Below, piece by piece: positions 35,471 through 50,214 of a DNA stretch of 64,000 bases (the first letter of the stretch is position 1; each line of letters opens with the position of its first letter). The translations under genes and the position numbers were made by a program. Where the stretch lies: the NCBI GenBank assembly GCA_028023455.1, contig JAQFVV010006271.1, positions 5,242,366-5,306,365 of the forward strand, in the 5' to 3' direction. The notes beneath the pieces are model-generated. The model saw only the letters and a list, made by a program, of their open reading frames with translations. It made no database searches and was not told where the DNA came from. Source of the DNA: Epiperipatus broadwayi (taxonomy: Eukaryota > Onychophora > Udeonychophora > Euonychophora > Peripatidae).

Positions 35471-36002
35471 TAACATTTGATTGTAACTTTTAAATTTATT
35501 ACTTACACTAACTCTAATTATCGAAGATGTTAACTGTTATATTTTTTTTCTAAACATCTGGCCTTAGAATAAATCATTCATGCAGACAATTTAATTAATA
35601 AGAGACATTTACTCCTAATGTATTAGAAATAAGTTTGAAAAATTGTTATATCTTTATTAAAAAGAAAGAAAAAGATTGCAATAATGAATTGTTTTAAAGT
35701 TATTGCTAGTCTTAAAACCAACATAAAATATGGTAATTTTAAACTATATAATTCTAATAAAAGCAAATGTCATCTGCATTGACTTTTCCCAATATTTTAG
35801 AAAGATGTAGTATATTTGTTTTGATGCTAATACAAATAAAATAATACTTTATTGTTATAGAATTTGTCTACCTATTTATTTAAAATATATTTTATTGACT
35901 TGCTAAAGAAGTAATTCAAATTCACTTTGTGCTTTAACATTAACAAAATAATATGTAACTTTATAATGGAACTGCTTGTTGCTGGTTTATTATTGGACTT
36001 AC

Positions 36003-36143
36003 TATATCTGCTCTCAGCACATTCCTTTTCAAGTTTAAATTCCAATTGTGGGCAATTTCTGTCAAGAACTTCATGCTCTAAACTGTTGGTGTGCATATTT
36101 CTTTTATCTACATTAGTGAAAGACTGTGTTGTATTATATTTAC
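36003..36143 (-). CDS. Internal exon, possibly of a secreted or extracellular protein
   Basis: On the minus strand a strong pyrimidine tract (TTTTGTTGTTTTCTTTAG) is followed by 141 bp of open frame and the consensus donor GTAAGT. It is phase 1-1, and the same length as the exon at 12699-12839. The 46 full codons encode a hydrophilic segment with two cysteines near the end; DRNCPQLEFKLEKECAESRY vaguely recalls the start of a WAP-type core (CP...C...), but the domain is not complete. There is no stop in this frame. If preceded by the microexon at 62966-63002 the junction codon is TGT (Cys); if followed by the 12.7-kb exon it is ACT (Thr). Low-complexity AT-rich sequence lies on both sides. Function unknown. 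Confidence 0.6.
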
Positions 36144-37850
<1,707 letters not shown>

Positions 37851-37871
37851 TAAATATTTAGGTTCTTGTGT

Positions 37872-38066
37872 ATAATTCAACCGATGACGTAGTACCCTGA
37901 AGGCATATCAGTCTAATCTTGTGATTTTTAAGATAACGTCTCCAAGTGATCTGCGGACACATGTAATCGCTAAAATGTGTCCGCAGATCACGTGAACACG
38001 GTACATTAAAAATCGCAAGATTAGACTGATATGCCTTCAGGGTAATACGTCATCAGTTGAATTATC
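37872..38066. repeat. Hairpin at the left end of the satellite-bearing element
   Basis: The arms share ATAATTCAACYGATGACGTA, CCCTGAAGGCATATCAGTCT and then AATCTTG. An inner perfect stem TGATCTGCGGACACAT / ATGTGTCCGCAGATCA lies near 37948-37989. It repeats the element's own terminal sequence, so it may be a nested shorter element. Confidence 0.85.
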
Positions 38067-38330
38067 CAGGTCACATGCTAAAAAATATTCAAAAATGAAA
38101 AATATCTGACGCAGGTCAGGCAAATACTAAAAAAAAATTAAAAAAATGTACATGCATGCATCAAAATATTATTCTCAATTTTAAAATACAGCAGCGCGTA
38201 GCGCTGGAATTGGCGGGGGGGCCTCCGGATGTTTTTATCGAACCGCAGGCTCGGTGTACACGTATATCAGACATTGTATTACTCTCATAGCTGTATGATA
38301 TAGTTCAGAAATTAAAAATAAAATTAAAAT

Positions 38331-39915
38331 GTAATTCAATGTAAGTTTGAGAATTGTAGAAATATTAACAAATATTTTTTGTAAATAAGTTTGAGAATTG
38401 TAGAAATATTAACAAAAACTTTTTGTAAATTTTAAATAAACACCTACATAAAAAAGACACGATCTAATGCAAATCTGGTATTAATGGCATTCAGAAAATG
38501 CCACACTTTTACATGCATTTGGTAATTTTAAAAACATACTGCATATTGCAAAATTGATTAAAAAAATTATTTCAAATTATTTACACATTAAAAACGTAAT
38601 GTAGAAATATTAACAAAAAGTTTTTGTAAATTTAAAATAAACAAATAAAACACTTTACCCGAATTAATGCGAATCTGGCATTAATGGCATCCTTGTTATC
38701 ACATGCATTTGGTAATGTATATTCCAAATTTGTTTTAAAAAATTATTGAAAATTATTTACACATTAAACGTAATTCAATGTAAGTTTGAGAATTGTAGAA
38801 ATATTAACAAATATTTTTTGTAAATAAGTTTGAGAATTGTAGAAATATTAACAAAAACTTTTTGTAAATTTTAAATAAACACCTACATAAAAAAGATGCG
38901 ATCTAATGCAAATCTGGTATTAATGGCGTCCAGAAAATGCCACACTTTTACATGCATTTGGTAATTTTAAAAACATACTGCATATTGCAAAATTGATTAA
39001 AAAAATTATTTCAAATTATTTACACATTAAAAACATAATGTAGAAATATTAACAAAAAGTTTTTGTAAATTTAAAATAAACAAATAAAACACTTTACCCG
39101 AATTAATGTGAATCTGGCATTAATGGCATCCTTGTTATCACATGCATTTGGTAATGTATATTCCAAATTTGTTTTCAAAAATTATTAAAAATTATTTACA
39201 CATTAAACGTAATTCAATGTAAGTTTGAGAATTGTAGAAATATTAACAAAAACTTTTTGTAAATTTTAAATAAACACCTAAATAAAAAAGACGCAGTGTA
39301 ATGAAAATCTGGTATTAATGACGTCCAGAAAATGCCGCACTTTTACATGCATTTGGTAATTTTAAAAACGTACTGCATATTGCAAAATTGATTTAAAAAA
39401 TTATTTACACATTAAAAACGCAATGTAGAAATATTAACAAAAAGTTTTTGTAAATTTAAAATAAACAAATAAAACACTTTACCCGAATTAATGCGAATCT
39501 GGCATTAATGGCGTCCTTGTTATCACATGCATTTGGTAATGTATATTCCAAATTTGTTTTAAAAAATTATTGCAAATTATTTACACATTAAACGTAATTC
39601 AATGTAAGTTTCAGAATTGTAGAAATATTAACTAAAAATTTTTGTAAATTTAAAATAAACAGATAAATAAAAAACACTTTACCGGAGAATAAATTATTTA
39701 CACATTAAACGTAATTCAATGTAAGTTTCAGAATTGTAGAAATATTAACAAAAACTTTTGTAAATTTAAAATAAACAGATAAATAAAAAACACTTTACCG
39801 GAATAAATTATTTACACATTAAACGTAATTCAATGTAAGTTTGAGAATTGTAGAAATATTAACAAAAAATTTTTGTAAATTTAAAATAAACAGATAAATA
39901 AAACACTTTACCTGA
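38331..39915. repeat. Tandem satellite array, 439-bp units then shortened units
   Basis: GTAATTCAATGTAAGTTT marks unit starts at 38331, 38770, 39209, 39594, 39711 and 39825, giving periods of 439, 439, 385, 117 and 114. Within a 439-bp unit the submotif GTAGAAATATTAACAAAAA with TTTTTGTAAATTT occurs up to three times, and CATGCATTTGGTAAT twice, so the array has a higher-order structure that collapses to a ~115-bp unit at the right end. Confidence 0.9.
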
Positions 39916-40168
39916 ATTAACAGCTCAAAAAATAACTGTAATGTCGTGGATAGCAAAATCGCAATAGACAGAAAAATCAAAAAATTTCCCAAATCTCTCT
40001 ACGAATTTTAAATCTCGCGGTGAAAAAAAAAAAATTGACTCTCTGATGGATTAATCACGCCAGTCACTTGGTTACCATGACAACATTGTCATGCAAAAAA
40101 TGTCGATTTCTACCGGAAGGGAAATCGGTAAGTCAAAAACGTCATCGGTTGAATTATACACAAGTACC

Positions 40169-40515
40169 AATATTTATATAAAATAAATATGTATATAAGG
40201 GAAAGGCTGCAGAAAGGAGTTTGCTATTAACTGAAAAGAGACCCTTTGATTCCTCTTGGAGGCCTTAAAGGAACCGAGCAGGGCAAATTCCTAATGTCCA
40301 CTCCATACGTTCTTGTCATTGCAGCTGTTATTACTATGTGATTATTCATATAGTATACGAACATGGATGGGCTGCTCACCAACACGCATTAGCCAGTGTG
40401 GTGAGTTTATTGGCTTTTTACCTCTGAGTTTAAGATCAAGAAACACCATGGTCTTTCTTCTCAGTGCCTGATAAGGCAGAATGAATGTTTGTGTAAATGA
40501 TAAATATTTTTCCTA
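40169..40515 (+). other. G+C-richer patch with a splice-like open segment
   Basis: CATACGTTCTTGTCATTGCAG (acceptor-like) precedes 76 bp (40325-40400) and a donor GTGAGT. Two frames are open across it (one contains RTWMGCSPTRISQC). The surrounding sequence, for example TTAAAGGAACCGAGCAGGGC, has the look of a dispersed repeat, so this may be part of a mobile element and not an exon. Nothing definite. Confidence 0.2.
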
Positions 40516-41410
40516 AGACAAGGTGACTCCATATCTCCAAAACTCTTTACAGCAGTGCTGCAAGATGTATTTTGTGGATTAAAATGGGAAACTAAAGGAG
40601 TGAAAGTAAATGGAGAGTATTTAAGTCATTTAGATTTCGCAGATGATGTAGTTGTTTTTGCAAATAATGCTTCAGAGCTGCAGGAAATGTTGCAGGAGTT
40701 AGCAGATGGAAGTAGAAAAGTAGGACTAAAGATAAATGTTAAAAAGACTAAAGTAATGTTTAATCGATTTGCTCAAAATATGAAAATAAAGATTGATTAT
40801 GAAGAATTAGAAGAAGTTAACAGTTACAAATACCTTGGTCAGATTATTAATACAGATGGAAACATAATGGAGGAAATTAATCATAGAATTAAACTTGGTT
40901 GGAGTGCTTTTGCTAGAAATAACTTGATACTAAAAGGAAATATGCCTATGTGTTTGAAAAGGATGTTTTTTAACAAATGTGTTTTACCAGTTCTTACTTA
41001 TGGATCTGAGACTTGGACACTTAATAAAAGAGCAATACAGAGACTTCAGACCATTCAAAAGAGTATGGAGACATGTATGTTGGTAGTAACAAGAAGAGAT
41101 CGAAAACGCAATGTATGGGTAAGACAACAAACAGGTGTTACTGACCTTATTGAAAAAATTAACAGATTGAAATGGAGTTGGGCTGGACATATTGCTAGAA
41201 GAGATGATAATAGATGGACAATTGAAATTTTAAACTGGATTCCAAGAGATTGTAAAAGACCCAGAAAGAGACCCCATGTGAGATGGATGGATGAAATAAA
41301 AAAATGTGCAGGATGTTGTGGAGAAGAGAAGCTAAAGATCGGAGAAGATGGATTAAACTTGGAGAGACCTTCATCCTGCAGTGGATTGATAATGGTTGAT
41401 GATGATGATA
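40516..41410 (+). mobile_element. RTE-like LINE, best-preserved reverse transcriptase fragment
   Basis: A 5'-truncated copy of a non-LTR retrotransposon. The frame enters at RQGDSISPKLF (40516-40548) and stays open. The catalytic box reads HLDFADDVVVF (about 40627-40659). It continues through VGLKINVKKTKVMFN, YLGQIINTDGN, LGWSAFARN, GSETWTLNKRAIQRLQ and WAGHIARRDDNRW to RKRPHVRWMDEIKKCAG. A one-base frame change near 41310 shifts out of the natural end: in the neighbouring frame the family's terminal FILQWIDNG and TGA (41397-41399) are intact, followed by the (TGA)n tail. Downstream codons to 41553 in the shifted frame are flanking DNA. The endonuclease and RT N-terminus are missing, so it is dead, but it is the youngest-looking LINE here. 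Confidence 0.9.
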
Positions 41411-44190
41411 AGGAAAAAATTTCAAAATATGCTAGCCACGTGTTGTCTAAAGTGTTGAGAAACTTGATTTTGCATATTTGCATTTTTGTTTGCCTAAGAC
41501 ACAAGATATCCTATGACAGAATCTTAAGAAGAAAACATATATGTATAACTTAAATTGTTATTGCTTTTAATAATTTTAATGTATTTATTATAAAATCGTT
41601 TTTCTTATATCAATCAGTAAATTATTAAATTTCTTTTTAGTAAACGCCGTATGATGGCAGCAACAGACCAAATATTTTCTATTAAAATAAAATAATTTAT
41701 TTTAAATTTTTGAAACTGTTAAAACATTTTCTTTTTTTTAATAATATTTTAGTAAAACATTTTCAATAGAATTTACAACAGATATTAGAAAATAAATATA
41801 CAAAACATATGAAAAACAATACAAATAAAGAAAGAATATTTAAATTGTATATGGATTAACCTTAGCAAGAAAATGAAATAAAAAATAAAGTGGTAGAGTT
41901 GATAAGACTGATTGACAAATCGGAATAAAGAAGAGGAAATGGATAAAACAAAATAATTAGCTGGAGACGTTCTAACAGTTTTCTTGTAACCTATGTATAT
42001 ATATAACCGATTTAATTTTTTTAAAGGTGTTAATTTCTTCTTATTGTCACGTAATGATATTGTTTTTCATCATGTGTTGTATATCATCAATTGTATTAAT
42101 TATATTTCTTTCTATTTCTATTCATTAATATCTATTGTTACAGTTATTTCCTATCAGTAAATAATTTTGATTATCAAATATTTGATTTAATTTTTTTTTC
42201 TTTTCTGATATTTTTTCTTGTTTGCTTCTGATAGAAAATGCATTTAAAATACTTTAATAAAAATAAACAAAAGATTAGTTGCTGAAGAAATCATGTGATA
42301 TTCACATACTAGAAGCAGCCAATTGAGCTTAATCTTGGAACTTGTGGTTTTCATCCTTCACTCTATTCGCCATGCTGAACCACACAGAAATTCTATTGTA
42401 ATGAGGAGATATATCTTTATTGTAAAGATTTGTTAACCTGCTATTACATTTAAAATTTACTGTTCTAAGTAAAACATTTTTATAGGTAGATTTACTTGAG
42501 TGAAGAATAAATATTAGTTCAGTTTTATATTATTTTTTAACATATAAAATCTTTAAAAACTAGTGCTTACATTCAAGTCGTTGAATACATTAGTCCCACT
42601 TACTATATGCATAGCATTTAGATTCTACTCTTGCTGTAGAGATTTTAAACTATAGCAATTAGCAAACACCATGTCATATTAATGTTTTTTTTCTTTATCA
42701 TGTTTGAGTTTGCAAGATTGCATATTGTCACTTTTAAGTTTGAAGTCATACTTAGTTGGAAAGAACCTTGTACAATATGTGGAAGTATATTAGCTGTTAG
42801 CTAAATGCTATTTGATGAGAAATGCTGATATCTTGAAATAAATATCTTTAAAAAACTGAATAACTGGATTATTTATATGTGATAACTAAACATCTGTGAT
42901 CCAATTGGTTGGTTTCTTAAACTATGCTAAATTAAGCTATATTATGTTTAACATAAATGTGCACATGGACAATAGAATTTAATTTTTAAAATGTACATAT
43001 ATTTAGTATCAATAACATTAATGAACAAAAGATAGAATAATCTAATAAGAAAAAACACATTACACATATAGATTAATTGAGAACAAGAGAGCAATCACAT
43101 AGTTCATGCTAAATGCATAAAGAAATGGCTGCTAAAGGAATCATGCTTGGACCCTTAATGACAGGCAAGTACATCAAGTTTATGAATACAAATTTATGAT
43201 CTTTTTCTTACTATTTATTTAATGTTTTTCTAAGAGGTTTGTAAAATCTGTTAGAGTACTTTGTCTACTGTAAATCATTATAAACTTAATTAACCTGCGA
43301 ATAAGATCGTGGGAGTAATCAGAGAAAATATATGTCTTTATGATGTAGCATCTCTGAGCATTCAAAAGCAATATCACATAATAAAATATTTAAATGAGAA
43401 AATTGAAACAACAAAACAACTAAATTTATTCATATTATTTATTCACGGGATAAATAACATTAATAAGATATAGTTTAAATTTAATACTTTAGGCAAATGT
43501 ACATAATCACATAAGAGATTAAAAATAAATACTGAATCTAGGTATTGATAAAGTACCGTTTTATGGAATCGTATTATTATACTTATATGGTGCAGTAGCT
43601 CCGCTGTCATATAAAGACTTAAAATTTACTTTTCACAATTAACAAACGATTTTGTTAGTGATTTAATATGTTAAACTTGAATCATTTCATACTTTTCTTG
43701 CATGCTGCATGTACATTACATACACTTATGAAATAAAATCTGTTACATATTATTGACTCAAATTTTAGTATAAAAATATCTAACAAGAGTTTTATTTTAT
43801 TGAAAATATTTATATTCTCACATGAGTCAACTATCTGCAATAGATAGTTAATTAAATGTTTCACTTTTAAAATATGCAAATGCTATTTCCATTAGACAAA
43901 TAATATATATATAAATTATTCTTGTCACTACATTTTACTTTAAACACAAGATTTTAGACATTGCAAAAAATTTGTGTAAATGGCTTCTAATATGCATTTC
44001 AATCAGAATATGTTTCATTGTTTAAGCAAAGCCACTTTAAACTTCTGCAATATTTTTTTACCACAGAAATATATGTAGCAATGTGAGTTATATAAAAATA
44101 ATTAATAATGCTGATATTTTCAATTAGTGCAATCAACATTATTTTAGTAAATATACAATGATTTTAAATTATCCAAGAACATGTATTTTT
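41411..44190. other. AT-rich stretch, no gene seen
   Basis: Short patches of balanced sequence (42280-42400, 43110-43170) are not open or not flanked by splice sites. No recognised repeat. Confidence 0.45.
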
Positions 44191-45185
44191 AAACATCACA
44201 TGATCACTATTTTATACTAGCACATAATTGTTATTAAACAAGGCAAAAGTCTCTCCATACAGTAGTGCCACCCTGTGCCATTGAGAGTAATCAATGGAGC
44301 CAGAAGGCTTGTGCATAAAATCCCTATCTAATGCCTACTCATCCAATATCCCCAGACTAGTTTCTGGCTTGTGACCATCATCAGTGAGTAGCCTTGGATC
44401 TGAGAGTACTGCACCTAGATCTTGGAATCTAATGTGACCTTCCAGCAACCACCTTTTATCTCCATTTAACTACAAAACTATGAGAATGAAATTGAAAACA
44501 CAATAATATTTTCAATCTAAGCTCAATAGCCTATATAGTCATATGGGTCTGAACTCAACTCAGTACCCATACATTTTGGTGGCTTTGGCTCTTTAACAAC
44601 CATAGCCACCACTATCCTATTAGGCAGGATTGGTGTTAAACCACTAAACATCACGTGATCACTATTTCATACTAGCACATAATTGTTATTAACAAGGCAG
44701 AACTATATCCATACAGTAGTTCCACCCAATAACAATTATGTGCTAGAATGAAATAGTGATCATGTGATGTTTAGTGGTTTAACACCAATCCTTCCTAATA
44801 GGATAATGGTGGCTATGGTTGTTAAAGATTCAAAGCCACCAAAATGTATGGGTACTGAATTGAGTTCAGACCCATATGACTATATAGGCTATTGAGCTTA
44901 GATTGAAAATATTATTGTGTTTTCAATTTCATTCTCATAGTTTTGTAGTTAAGTGGAGATAAAAAGTGGTTGCTGGAGGGTTGCATTAGATCCTAAGATC
45001 TAGGTGCAGTGCTCTCAGATCCAAGGCTCCTCACTGTTGATGGCCACAAGGCAGAAACTAGTCTGGGGATATTGGATGAGTAGGCATTAGATAGGGATTT
45101 TATGCACAAGCCTTCTGGCATCCATTGATTACTCTGATTGGCACAGGGTGGCACTACTGTATGGAGAGAGTTTTGCCTTGTTTAA
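44191..45185. repeat. Large composite fold-back, two 458-bp arms
   Basis: Left arm 44234-44691 is inverted in 44728-45185 at roughly 95 percent identity, with a 36-bp spacer. In addition an ~82-bp segment (44191-44272: AAACATCAC, GATCACTATT, ACTAGCACATAATTGTTATT, CATACAGTAGT) is repeated directly at 44645-44727, so the unit is duplicated head to tail and then inverted. No open frame of interest. Transcription would give a long double-stranded RNA. Confidence 0.9.
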
Positions 45186-45189
45186 CGTG

Positions 45190-46057
45190 TACTTTTAATG
45201 TATGGCTTTACCACTATATATTTTTTATTTCTATATGTAGCTCTTAAATCTAATTTTTTTAATGTAGATGAGCAAAGAAAATATTTTAAGCATACTTTTA
45301 ATATGTTATTATATATACCTTCATAAATAATATAAATTAAATATTTTTTAAAATATTAGTTACAAAATAAATATGTTTATGACTCACCACCCATCTCAAA
45401 TTTCTTTAAAAAGACAAAATAAAAAGAAATGTAAACTTAATTTATTTACAAAGGGTAAACTTTGAACATCTTTAAAAATAAATAAACATTTTTTTAACAA
45501 AATTGTTGGTTTTTCCATAATAATCCAAAAAAAATCTCCATTAAAATTTTCTACTTCTTAACATGCAAACATGAACTTATTTCTGATTATAGCTTCTATT
45601 TGTTGACAAAAACTAAAACTAAAATTAAAAGAAGTTTAGAAAAAAATTCATGATTTTCAGTTAGTGGTTGGCAAATATTTCTTGAGGCATTCTTTCATAT
45701 GAACAATAACAAATAAAGCAATGCCAGCCTGTGGAAATCTTGTTTATGTAAAAAGAGTGGTTAATTCACTCTGTATAATAGTTAATATAGTTGTTTACTT
45801 CAGAGATAGTATGGTCATTCTGCCATCTTAGATCAATCTTCTACCTCTATCTATAGTAATATTTTGTTGATTTTTTTTATGCTAAAACTGAGATTATTGA
45901 ATACTGATTGATTAGATCACAAAATATATGAAGAAATTAGCATTTTCCAAACAGTTAGAAAACTTCAAAATGGATTTAATCTATTCTCCTGATCTTTAGT
46001 CCTGCCTCCAAAGCATTAACACTTTTAATCCTTTTAATCTGGTTTTCATAGCATTTG
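45190..46057. other. AT-rich stretch, no gene seen
   Basis: No complex open frame, splice-site pair or recognised repeat. Confidence 0.5.
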
Positions 46058-46110
46058 TAAGATTACTTCAAGTCAATTATTTTATATAGCACAATGTTTT
46101 TTATAAACAA

Positions 46111-46469
46111 TAATATTTAAACAGCATTAAACTGTTGTACGTGCGCTTTGGATTTTAAATATAAAATGAATGAATACTAACACTTCAACCACATGATAAA
46201 GTCTTTGGAAAAGATAGAATGCCCATCTATCTTTTCAAACCCAAACACTTTTGTATGGGCGAATCTTAAGTGTTAGAAAGTGAATATCTTCACACTTTTA
46301 CTTTCAAGCACTTAAGATTCGCCCATACAAAAGTGTTTGGTTCGAAAAGATAGATGACCATTCTATCTTTTCCAAAGACTTTATCATGTGGTTGAAGTGT
46401 TAGTATTCATTCATTTTATATTTAAAATCCAAAACACATGTGCAACAGTTTAATGCTGTTTAAATATTA
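46111..46469. repeat. Fold-back element, 359 bp
   Basis: Arms of about 160 bp from TAATATTTAAACAGCATTAA on the left to its complement on the right, joined by a ~30-bp loop near 46275-46305. A perfect 15-bp direct repeat, TAAGATTACTTCAAG, lies at 46058-46072 and 46468-46482, just outside on the left and overlapping the edge on the right. Confidence 0.9.
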
Positions 46470-46482
46470 AGATTACTTCAAG

Positions 46483-49400
46483 AAAATTTTTGGAATAATT
46501 TTTTTAGTTTATTTCATATATCCAATTATGTTTGCAAAGTAATTGTGTAATAAATATTTAAAACCAATAAAATACATGATTACATTTTGATTCTACTTAT
46601 ATACCTTTTATTTTTAAAAATAGAAGTCTCTAAATTTGATTATAATGTTAACAAAAAAAAGTACAGGACTAAGATGACCACCCCTTTGGACACTAACCAT
46701 GTAACATCATTATCTGTCTTTTGAGTTATTGTAAAAAAATTATAAAGCAATATTAATATTTTAAAGCAAATTTATCATAGATTAATATTTACTTGTTCAC
46801 ATTTTAAAAATAAATATCAAATAAAAAGATACTGTTGTTTTTTTCTGAGGAGTGTCTTTTTATAGACTATTGAATGTCTTTATTCTCATTACAAACTCAT
46901 TTTTTCAATATTTTCGAAGTTTAAATATGATTTTTACAATGTTTTAGCATTTGTTAAATTATATTTTTAAAAAATAAAGTTCAATTTATTCTGTTTTTAT
47001 ATAAAATAAAGATTTTATACTGAAATTGAACATTGACAAAAGCTACCACCAGAGCTAATAATAGAAAATGTCAACATGTTAAATTAATCATAACTATAAT
47101 ATTTAAATTTTAACACTTAGAAAATATGTGGAAAGATTGTTATTTAAATTAATCACTTATAAAAAATACAGATTTTAGGATTTTAATATACAAAATAGAT
47201 AATAGGTGATATAAATCTTTTTTTAAAATCTATATAAAGATAAAATTTTATTTTTAAAAAATTTAGAGAGGTTCATGTTATTGAGAAATTGATTACTTTT
47301 TATTAAAATCAACTAGAAAAATATTAAATACATTATAGGGATTGATTAATTAGAAATGTAAATCATTTAATTAAATTTATTTTAATATTTAGTTTAAAAT
47401 TTCAACCAATTTTCTTTAATTTATAACATACTACTAATTTATTAATCTATAAAAATAATATTCAATTTTTGTTATGAAATATGACAAAGTAATATATAAA
47501 TAGAAAAGTTTTCTTGTTTTATGGCTCTGCTAAAGATAGAACATCATTTGAAAATGAGGCTGACTACCAATATGCATAAGTCCATGGGGTTTTTGGTTGT
47601 TTTATAATTCAACAAAAGTTTCTTAGATTTTTTTCTTTTGGAAAAGAGCTGTCATATTGAGGTATTATTTTAATGGAGGATGTATCATGTCATTTTAATT
47701 TCTGGAGAAAAAAAAACAAATAAAGGCAACAGATAAACTGGCTGTGACTTTTATTAATTTTTTTATCAGAAGCAAATCATGCCGTATTTTAAATTTTTAT
47801 CAAGATGCTACCTCTTAGAAATGAATTTTGAAATGTATATGTTTTACTTTCTAAAATATAAGTATTCATGAGTGGGTAATAAAAATAGATGTTAAAATTT
47901 AAAAAATAAATTCAAATTCAGTTATAGAAATCAAACGTTTAAGTTATTATATTACATTTATTATTAGATATAAAATAATAATTTTAAAGGTTGATTTCTA
48001 CAATTGAATTTGAATTTCTTTTTTAATTTTAACATCTATCATTTATATGGAAATTTTTTTTCAATAATTTTTATTTTTGTAAAATCTATTCATAAAAATT
48101 AACATTTGCCAGACTTTAAAATAAATATTGGATTTTAAGTGTCATATTATTAAAAGAGATGCCAATAATTTATTTCGTGAAAAAAAAAATTAGGTAGCTC
48201 ATATGATTGCTTAATAAGATTTTAGATATTAAAACATAGAGTGTTAACTTTCTTAGATTGTCAGAAATATTAATTTTGCATTTTATTTTTCCAAAATTTA
48301 CAGGCCACTGTAGATTTTTATTTTTAATTTGTTTTGATAATCTAAATATGGCATTTATATCACTTTCAGAATCAGTTCATTCTTTTAATAGTTAATTCAT
48401 AATGTCACTTTTGCAGACTGGCATTATTTTGTTGCTCATTCAGTTTTGAATCTATAATTTTGTTTTTATTTTTGTTTTTCGGTGTCAGCGCTAATCAGGA
48501 AATAAGCAATTTTTTTTTTACTTCACGCACTCTTTGCACAATTTAATGGCGGGCATTTTCTGTTATGTTTGTCAAGATGAAAGATAAGTTCAATAAGTTT
48601 ATTTTTTCTTGCAATATATTTTTGTTTATTCCACCAATATTTTTGTTAATATTATTAAAGCATATTTACTTATTATACTTAATAATAGTTTTAAGAAATA
48701 AAACTATTCACATAATAAGGGGGGGGGGGATGTTTGACATTAAATAAAGCTTAGATGTAATTTTTTTAACACATCGAATATTTTGAAAAATGTTAAAGTT
48801 GTTTCATTTTTTAATATCTTTATAAACTTTGAAAAATATTTATTAGTATAAAAATAATTTTATTTTGCTATGCATTCCATGCAAACTAAAGGCTATATCT
48901 ATAGACAATTGAAATTAAGATTTTAAGCCTCATTTTATTTACATTTTGTGCAAAAGTTAAGTTTTTGTATATTAACACAGTAACAGTGATGAACATAAGA
49001 AGTATAGGTTTTTAGATCTAAACATCCTTTGTCACTTCAAGTAGTCGTATGAACAGGAATTGTCAAACAACTAACTATTTATTTATTATAGAATTTATCT
49101 ATCTATATTGTTAAATTTTATTTTGGTTTCAAAATTATATGTTAAGTAGTTGACTTGTCTAATCTGTACACATCCTGAAAATTTTATTAATTATTATTGT
49201 TGTTGTTGTTGTTACAATAAACAAGTTATGCTATAAATGGCATTTATCTAGAATTGGCTATAATCTGTATTTTAGTCTCCTCATTAAAACATTTTCTATG
49301 TGATGATGTCAATTTGTATCAATACTTATCATCGTTTTCTTTTACTACAAACCTCTATGCATTTTTCTAAAGAATTAGAATACATCTTAATCTGATCAAA

Positions 49401-50214
49401 ATAAAACAATTTTAATTTAGTTATTTATGTTTTAAGTGAAAGATCTAAATGTATATTCATTTTCTTATTTTAATGGCTGTCCATTGTGTTTTCAAAAGAC
49501 CATATTATCAAAGTTCAAAAATATATTTTATATCTTCATTCAGGTACAATTTTTACACCAATGCAATGACTTAGAAAACTCTATACTTTCATAAGTTATT
49601 TCTACATCTAAATATATTTTTCAAGTTTTTATCAAAACTCTTCCCTGAATTGGGCTTCAATTTATCTCAATTTCTGATATTTTGGCTGATGACATATTAT
49701 TTAAGACCTTAAAACTTTCAATGATTTTTAGATCCCCACTATCAATTTAACATCGTGTTCTTATTATCATAATGATTACCTTTAGTTATAATTTAATCTT
49801 TTCACTTTACTTTTTATTTTTTCCTAATGTGATTCTTTGGATCATCTTTACATTAAACTATTATTGTGAGATCATCGTCATATTTAAAGTTATTAATATT
49901 TCTTTCACAAATCCAGAATCAACATTTACCTTTGCCAAATGTTGTTTTTGACTTTATATATTAAATAATTAAGATGAAATTATAGATAGATAATATATAT
50001 TTTTAACTAACTAATTTTTAACATACAACGAATATGTTTTCAGATTTCCTCGTTTAATTGTAAATTTTTGACCCTTGCAAAAATGGTATCAATTGGTACA
50101 TTTATCGCTCAAATTTATAGTCTTTTTAAAATTCATTAACTTGATAATCTTTTATTACTAATTGTTAAGAATATGCACTTTCTATGCAAGTTTTGACTAA
50201 ATAATTATTTTTAT
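46483..50214. other. AT-rich stretch, no gene seen
   Basis: A second copy of the dispersed repeat of 26560-26720 lies at about 48465-48615 (CGGTGTCAGCGCTAATCAGG; CTTTGCACAATTTAATGGCG). A short (TTG)n run lies at 49197-49212. Otherwise nothing is seen. Confidence 0.45.

Larger units (their letters stand above)
37861..40168. mobile_element. Inverted-repeat-bounded element packed with satellite units, 2.3 kb
   Basis: The ends 37861-37890 and 40139-40168 are inverted copies: CTTGTGTATAATTCAACCGA then TGACGT on the left and its complement on the right, with one mismatch a few bases further out. The interior has a terminal hairpin, a G+C-rich patch (38190-38260, including CAGCGCGTAGCGCTGG) and about 1.6 kb of tandem repeats. 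No transposase is present. It looks like a non-autonomous DNA transposon that has captured or expanded a satellite. Target duplication could not be fixed because the flanks are AT-rich and themselves partly inverted. Confidence 0.7.

Noticed and set aside
37861-40168. CRISPR-like array
   Set aside because: The repeats are 115-439 bp satellite units without regular spacers, in an animal genome.
40984-41504. Minus-strand frames of 68-149 codons opposite the LINE
   Set aside because: They are antisense shadows of the plus-strand reverse transcriptase, which has the real motifs.
41400-41553. C-terminal extension of the LINE frame
   Set aside because: It follows a frameshift near 41310 and runs through the (TGA)n tail into flanking DNA; the natural end is at 41399.
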